Notes under the pieces: generated by a model
Told to the model about the DNA's origin: nothing
The model's database searches: none
The model's input: only the letters and a program-made list of their open reading frames with translations
NCBI GenBank assembly: GCA_020048285.1
Contig: JAIFMU010000052.1
Location: 1 to 64,000 of the forward strand
Length of the DNA stretch: 64,000 nucleotides
From: a bacterium
GTDB taxonomy: Bacteria; Fibrobacterota; Chitinivibrionia; Chitinivibrionales; Chitinivibrionaceae
Reading direction: 5' to 3'
Position numbers and translations under genes: made by a program
Shown: positions 59,609-64,000 of the stretch, piece by piece
How the letters are laid out: each line of letters begins with the position of its first letter
How positions within the stretch are numbered: position 1 is the stretch's first letter

Positions 59609-60085
59609 TCAATTGGTAATAGGGAGTGAAAATGTCCCGTTGAGGCGAATCGCGCCTTGCTTCATATCGATTTGAGCGATCATTCTCTTGGCCTCTTTGT
59701 CAATCGACACAATCTGAACTGCACCGGAATCGATATCAATCGGTTGCGATAAAACACTGTAAATCGTCACCGATGTGTTCCATTCCGAGAGATTGTGCAC
59801 CGATGAGTCGAGGGGGATAGAAAAGGTGATCGCATAGCGCGATCGTTTGATCGCGCTTGTATCGGGCGCATTCCCAGTAAATTCAATGTCAAAGATTGAC
59901 CCCTGAACTAACAGATTCCCTTTGTTGTAATTTCCTTGCTTAAAAGTAACTGTGTCAGAACCAATTACTCCGGCGAGCGAATCGGCACTAAAGGAGTGTT
60001 CATACACTGGGAGTTCAGGGAATTCTGTCGTGCAAGAAGTGAAAAGTAATGATATGGTTATCAATATCATAAGCAGATGGTTCAT
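59609..60085 (-). CDS. Lipoprotein of unknown function
   Basis: A 158-residue exported lipoprotein with lipobox FTSC near residue 18. The mature part is beta-rich (LLVQGSIFDIEFTGNAPDTSAIKRSRYAITFSIPLD) and ends GAIRLNGTFSLPITN. I do not recognise a family. AAAGGG lies before the ATG. It shares a transcript with the DUF486 gene. Confidence 0.68.
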   Translation of the reverse strand: MNHLLMILITISLLFTSCTTEFPELPVYEHSFSADSLAGVIGSDTVTFKQGNYNKGNLLVQGSIFDIEFTGNAPDTSAIKRSRYAITFSIPLDSSVHNLSEWNTSVTIYSVLSQPIDIDSGAVQIVSIDKEAKRMIAQIDMKQGAIRLNGTFSLPITN

Positions 60086-60408
60086 AGAGCACCCTTTCGC
60101 GAATCGTTGTTGTGAGGAAAAATAGCACCCGGCACGGCTTGGAACCGCATCGATTTTCGGTCAATTGATTGTATCGACTCTCTTTTTGGGAAGAGATTTG
60201 CCGGAAATACCCATTTTTCGTTTACCTTTTTGCCGATAATTCTTTTCTCTGATATTGTTGATTTCTAAATCAGCCCTCGATTTTGAAAAAGTTCGATGCC
60301 ATTTTCCTAACAGAAGGCCAGAATAATGGATCGTTTGCGGAAATAGGTAAATTGACAAAGCATATTTTCTCGGAATCATCTATTCTTTAGAGCGAATAAG
60401 GGGAAATC
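60086..60408. other. Divergent gap before the GH16 gene
   Basis: The 323 bases contain a TTGACA at 60352-60357 that may be the -35 of the GH16 gene, with AATCAT 16 bases later as a poor -10. No gene or repeat is supported. Confidence 0.4.
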
Positions 60409-61206
60409 ATGAAAACAGCACTTTTTATTATTGCAACACTTTCCACTCTTGCGGCTCAACCTATCTGGGAACTGATCTGGCAGGATGAATTTTCCAAGCC
60501 CGGTTTGCCCGACACGGCGAAATGGGAGTTTGACGTAGAGGGAAATGAATGGGATTGGGGGAATAATGAACTGCAAAACTACACGTCTCGTTCCGGAAAA
60601 AACGCCTGGATAGAAAACGGAAAATTGATCATTCAAGCTCGCAAGCAAGAGTACACCTCCCCCGAGGATAACGAAACAAAATCGTACACTTCTGCCCGTC
60701 TTCGCACCAAAGATCGAGGCGACTGGACCTACGGAAAATTTGAAGTTCGCGCGAAAATTCCCGTTGGCGTGGGCACATGGCCGGCTATCTGGATGCTTCC
60801 CACTGATGAAGCCTACGGCGGCTGGCCTCACAGCGGTGAACTGGATATCATGGAAGCGATCGGGTCAGAACCGACAACTCACTACAGCAATGTGTGGTGT
60901 TCCCGCACCGAAGAAACTCATGGGAAAGGCGGAAATCTCACGATTCCCAACCTGAACAGCGCGTTCCACACCTACACCATGGAGTGGTACCCCGATTCTA
61001 TTCGCTTTTTTATCGATGCAAAACCGGTAACAATCTACTATAACGAACACAGAGATGAATCGCAATGGCCTTTTGATCAACGATTTCACCTGCTGATTAA
61101 TCTCGCTGTCGGCGGCGACTGGGAAAAAGAGGTCAATCCGGCATCATTTCCCGCTCGCTTTGAAATCGAGTATGTGCGGGTCTATCGTCAGAAAAAAACG
61201 TCGTAA
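60409..61206 (+). CDS. Secreted GH16 beta-glucanase
   Basis: An exported hydrolase of 265 residues, a single catalytic domain after a short signal peptide (ALFIIATLSTLAA). The GH16 active site GELDIMEAIG near 145 has both catalytic Glu and the Asp. WELIWQDEFSKPGLPDTAKWEFD, ARLRTKDRGDWTYGKFEVRAKIP and FHTYTMEWYPDSIRFFIDAK are typical of laminarinases and mixed-linkage glucanases. It lacks the sorting-type tail of the other hydrolases, so it is probably released or periplasmic. AAGGGG precedes the ATG. Confidence 0.93.
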   Translation: MKTALFIIATLSTLAAQPIWELIWQDEFSKPGLPDTAKWEFDVEGNEWDWGNNELQNYTSRSGKNAWIENGKLIIQARKQEYTSPEDNETKSYTSARLRTKDRGDWTYGKFEVRAKIPVGVGTWPAIWMLPTDEAYGGWPHSGELDIMEAIGSEPTTHYSNVWCSRTEETHGKGGNLTIPNLNSAFHTYTMEWYPDSIRFFIDAKPVTIYYNEHRDESQWPFDQRFHLLINLAVGGDWEKEVNPASFPARFEIEYVRVYRQKKTS

Positions 61207-61532
61207 AAGTAATTCTCACTCTTTTGCCCAATCAGAATCTGAATAGTTCCGGAAAAGGCAGAGTTAACGCCAGTGTCAATGATTGAGTTTTGCTCTCCTT
61301 TAGCATCATCATTTTGCTTCTCTTGCCTGAATTCGTGATAACCGTAATATATTGCCATTGATAACAATCTGTAAAAAGAGCAAACACCGAATCACTTATT
61401 TCTAAAAATCATCTGTCAAAAATGAAATTACAATGAAAAAGTGTTTGAAATGTGATGGCTTAAATGGTACCATTCAGCACGTATGATACAAGCGGTACAG
61501 ATGCTCGGTTTATTTATAGCAAGGACACGTAG
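61207..61532 (+). other. Gap before a small hypothetical gene
   Basis: The 326 bases have no terminator and no clear promoter. A 17-codon frame with CLKCDG near 61433 is too short to support. Confidence 0.4.
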
Positions 61533-61823
61533 ATGAAAGCACAGTATCTTTTTGTTGGTGGACCGATGGATGGTGTCCGCGTACCTTTTGAAACAGCCAT
61601 TCCTCAACGAATCAAAATATCCCGCCAAGGAACAATGATTCAATATCACGATGACCACGAATGCGAATGGCCATACTATTCACTTATTCCGTACTCCTCA
61701 GATCCCGAATTGGCAAAAATCGAAAACTGTATCGGGAAATTTATCTATGTTGAACAATGCGACCTACTTGATTCTATGCTGAAAGAGTTGAAAGCGGAGC
61801 ACGGCAGACCACTTCCCGCGTAA
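61533..61823 (+). CDS. Small hypothetical protein
   Basis: A 96-residue soluble protein starting QYLFVGGPMDGVRV, a pattern seen in small proteins of phages and actinobacteria with no known role. The middle has YHDDHECEWPYYSLIPY. AAGGAC lies before the ATG and a strong terminator follows, which supports a real single-gene unit. Confidence 0.6.
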   Translation: MKAQYLFVGGPMDGVRVPFETAIPQRIKISRQGTMIQYHDDHECEWPYYSLIPYSSDPELAKIENCIGKFIYVEQCDLLDSMLKELKAEHGRPLPA

Positions 61824-61846
61824 TTTTCTTCACACAACTAGCTTTC

Positions 61847-61878
61847 AAGGCTGCAGGGAATTCTCTTCGGCCTTTTTT
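61847..61878 (+). terminator. Terminator of the small hypothetical gene
   Basis: A 12-pair stem with one mismatch (61847-61858 with 61863-61874), loop AATT, then TTTTTTATTTT. Confidence 0.8.
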
Positions 61879-61898
61879 ATTTTGAAAATTGAAGAACT

Positions 61899-61917
61899 TT
61901 GGCACCACGGTTGCATT
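61899..61917 (+). promoter_or_regulatory. Sigma-54 promoter of the suf genes
   Basis: TTGGCACCACGGTTGCATT has GG and GC ten bases apart and matches the -24/-12 consensus nearly perfectly. It lies about 120 bases before the sufB start, after the previous gene's terminator. Confidence 0.82.
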
Positions 61918-62036
61918 AATGCTTCCATAGAGTGGTTTAACTTAGAGTTCGAAGATAGAAATTGTGTCTTTTCGATACAGAACTGTCATGAAACAGAGTT
62001 GATCAGATCCAAAAACGGCGTACTATGGAGGTCGTA

Positions 62037-63449
62037 GTGGTTGAAGAACAGAATAAAGAGCTCAAAGAGCTGACAAATAGTGAATATAAATGGGGATTTG
62101 AAACCAATATCGAACAGGTAATGGTGGATAAAGGTCTTTCTGAAGATGTGATCCGTCTTATTTCCGCAAAGAAAAATGAACCGCAGTGGCTTCTCGACTG
62201 GCGACTGAAAGCGTATGCCCACTGGCTCACGCTTGAAACACCAACGTGGCCAAATTTGGATATTCCGGAAATCGATTTTCAGGAGATTATCTACTACGCG
62301 GAACTGAAAAAGAAAGAACTCGATTCGCTTGATGAAGTGGATCCGGAACTTCTGGACACCTACAACAAACTGGGGATTCCCCTTGATGAACAGAAAGTTC
62401 TGGCGGGAATCAAAGGTGCAAATATCGCTGTCGATGCGGTGTTTGACTCGGTTTCTGTAGCGACCACTTACAAGGCTCATCTCAACGAAATGGGTATCAT
62501 ATTCTGCAGTTTTTCAGACGCGGTTCACGAACATCCAGAGTTGGTGAAAAAGTATCTCGGAAAAGTGGTTCCGGTCAGCGACAACTACTATGCAGCTCTG
62601 AATTCGGCCGTATTTACGGATGGTTCATTCTGTTATATTCCCAAGGGCGTCAAATGTCCCATGGAACTTTCACTGATCGTTGCCGACGAAGGTTCGCAGG
62701 TTTCATACCTCGAGGGTTGTACCGCTCCTCAACGCGATGAAAATCAGCTTCATGCGGCGGTGGTGGAACTGTTCGCTCACACCGATGCGAAAATCAAATA
62801 CTCAACCGTTCAGAACTGGTATCCGGGAGATAAAAACGGTGTCGGTGGGATTTTCAATTTTGTGACAAAACGTGGAATCTGCGACGGCGACAACTCTAAA
62901 ATCAGCTGGACTCAGGTTGAAACGGGATCCGCAATCACTTGGAAATATCCGAGTTGCATTCTTAAAGGAAACAACTCCGTCGGTGAATTCTACTCGATCG
63001 CGGTAACCACCAACTATCAGCAAGCGGACACGGGAACCAAGATGATCCATATCGGCGAAAACACGCGAAGTTCGATCATTTCCAAAGGGGTTTCGGCGGG
63101 AAAAGCTCAGAACGCCTACCGCGGTCTGGTGAAAACACCGACCCGAGCAAAAGGTGCGAGAAATTTCAGTCAGTGTGATTCGCTCTTGATCGGCGACAAA
63201 TGCGGAGCTCACACATTCCCCTATATCGATGCAACCGGCAGTTCTGCGATTATCGAACACGAAGCGACCACTTCGAAAATCAGCGATGATCAGCTGTTTT
63301 ATCTTCAGCAACGAGGTATCAAACCTGAAGATGCGGTGGCCATGGTGGTGAACGGATTCTGTCGCGAAGTACTCAACGAACTTCCCATGGAGTTCGCGGT
63401 GGAAGCGAGAAAACTGCTTGAAGTGAGTCTGGAAGGATCGGTCGGTTAA
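62037..63449 (+). CDS. sufB: Fe-S cluster assembly protein SufB
   Basis: A 470-residue subunit of the SufBCD scaffold for iron-sulfur cluster assembly in the cytoplasm. Recognisable parts are [101 protein letters not shown] and [21 protein letters not shown]. The GTG at 62037 is chosen because GGAGG lies five bases upstream; the ATG at 62025 would place that ribosome site inside the gene. sufC follows after the repeat element. Confidence 0.94.
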   Translation: MVEEQNKELKELTNSEYKWGFETNIEQVMVDKGLSEDVIRLISAKKNEPQWLLDWRLKAYAHWLTLETPTWPNLDIPEIDFQEIIYYAELKKKELDSLDEVDPELLDTYNKLGIPLDEQKVLAGIKGANIAVDAVFDSVSVATTYKAHLNEMGIIFCSFSDAVHEHPELVKKYLGKVVPVSDNYYAALNSAVFTDGSFCYIPKGVKCPMELSLIVADEGSQVSYLEGCTAPQRDENQLHAAVVELFAHTDAKIKYSTVQNWYPGDKNGVGGIFNFVTKRGICDGDNSKISWTQVETGSAITWKYPSCILKGNNSVGEFYSIAVTTNYQQADTGTKMIHIGENTRSSIISKGVSAGKAQNAYRGLVKTPTRAKGARNFSQCDSLLIGDKCGAHTFPYIDATGSSAIIEHEATTSKISDDQLFYLQQRGIKPEDAVAMVVNGFCREVLNELPMEFAVEARKLLEVSLEGSVG

Positions 63450-63483
63450 ACGCCCAAACAATCAATCGACAAAACGATTAAAC

Positions 63484-63603
63484 GAAATTCCGGGCAACCA
63501 CAAGGGTTGCCCCTACAAATAAAACCGTGTAGAAATTCCGGGCAACCACAAGGGTTGCCCCTACAAATAAAACCGTGTAGGGGTGCCCCTTGTGGGTACC
63601 CGA
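63484..63603. repeat. Tandem 48-base repeats plus inverted copy (REP-like) between sufB and sufC
   Basis: Two identical 48-base units (63484-63531 and 63532-63579) each contain the hairpin GGGCAACC-ACAA-GGGTTGCCC. A diverged inverted copy with GTAGGGG...CTTGTGGGTACCC follows up to about 63603. Hairpin elements with this kind of GGGGCAACC/GGTTGCCC core are widespread in bacterial genomes. Transcribed between sufB and sufC, it may form structures that change the ratio of the two products. Confidence 0.85.
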
Positions 63604-63623
63604 TGACAAACAGGAGAAACAAC

Positions 63624-64000
63624 ATGATAGAAATAAAAGATTTGCGTGCCGGAATCGCCGGAAAAGAGATTCTCAAAGGATTGAACCTCACGATAAACAA
63701 AGGTGAAGTTCACGCGGTGATGGGACCAAACGGAGCAGGAAAATCGACGCTCTCTCAGGTGATCGCCGGAAACCCAGCCTACGAAGTGATCTCTGGAGAC
63801 ATTCTCTTTCAGGGCGAATCGATTTTGGGGATGGCACCGCATGAACGAGCTCGCGAAGGAATCTTCCTTGGATTCCAGTATCCCGTTGAAGTTCCCGGTG
63901 TAACAAACATCTACCTTCTCAAGAACGCACTCAACACGATTCTCGAACACCGTGGCCTTCAACAGCTCGATGCGTTTGAGTTCAACGACTATCTCAAAGA
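63624..64000 (+). CDS. sufC: Fe-S cluster assembly ATPase SufC, cut by window end
   Basis: The first 125 residues of the SufC ATPase are visible. It starts [34 protein letters not shown] and has Walker [10 protein letters not shown] near 34-42, then the SufC-typical [13 protein letters not shown] and [16 protein letters not shown] with the Q loop. CAGGAGA lies before the ATG. The signature and Walker B motifs are beyond the window. Confidence 0.95.
   Translation, partial: MIEIKDLRAGIAGKEILKGLNLTINKGEVHAVMGPNGAGKSTLSQVIAGNPAYEVISGDILFQGESILGMAPHERAREGIFLGFQYPVEVPGVTNIYLLKNALNTILEHRGLQQLDAFEFNDYLK

Noticed and set aside
61432-61485. 17-codon frame with CLKCDG
   Set aside because: Too short, with no ribosome site and no context.

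Overview
The window reads as one chromosomal stretch of a motile, Gram-negative, polysaccharide-degrading bacterium, most likely a member of the Fibrobacterota or a close relative. The clues are secreted GH8, GH9, GH16 and GH19 enzymes ending in similar beta-sandwich tails of the surface-sorting type, a gene of the TIGR02147 family (a paralogue family best known from Fibrobacter succinogenes) next to a lipoprotein, many lipoproteins, and an outer-membrane barrel. A flagellin gene with a sigma-28-type promoter argues against Fibrobacter itself, which is non-motile, and for a flagellated relative. This placement is inference; no rRNA gene is present to settle it.

Layout. 1-244: apparent right edge of an integrated element, with a 3' fragment of tRNA-Cys followed by that tRNA's terminator. 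0.35-20.6 kb: housekeeping genes (gltB, a REC-REC-GGDEF regulator, rimO, a repeat-rich lipoprotein, a flippase-like membrane protein, a NUDIX hydrolase, a YqeG-type phosphatase, a DUF151 protein, a GT87-like membrane protein, recB, prmA, an rlmD-like methyltransferase, an EFR1-type ferredoxin). 20.9-29 kb: three secreted proteases of different clans (subtilisin, M6, metzincin), the first two sharing a nearly identical tail of about 320 residues. 29.3-38.8 kb: TIGR02147 plus lipoprotein pair, a YD-repeat-like secreted protein, a DUF4153 protein, a phosphatase, yjdM, a PAC2 protein, dus. 39-45.2 kb: xerC and a GH8-GH9 cellulase pair. 45.2-49.4 kb: a five-gene metal (probably zinc) uptake operon from lipoprotein and outer-membrane barrel to ABC transporter, with a candidate Zur-type operator. 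49.5-52.8 kb: small Cys/His-rich exported proteins around a HEAT-repeat gene and the flagellin gene. 52.8-61.8 kb: a GGDEF-EAL protein, GH19 chitinase, pta, lipoproteins, a ureohydrolase-like orphan, GH16. 62-64 kb: sufB and the start of sufC.

How it fits together: the secreted cellulases, chitinase, beta-glucanase and proteases would break down plant or microbial polymers at the cell surface. Two proteins that make or break cyclic di-GMP and the flagellin suggest a switch between motility and attachment. Two clear sigma-54 (-24/-12) promoters, one before the ureohydrolase-like orphan and one before suf, point to RpoN control of functions not usually placed under it.

No complete new defence or mobile system is visible. 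The best leads are the 18-cysteine exported protein and its small Cys/His-rich neighbours, the metal-uptake operon with an outer-membrane barrel and an out-of-frame permease start, the RpoN-controlled ureohydrolase-like orphan, and the tRNA-Cys attachment scar at the left edge.
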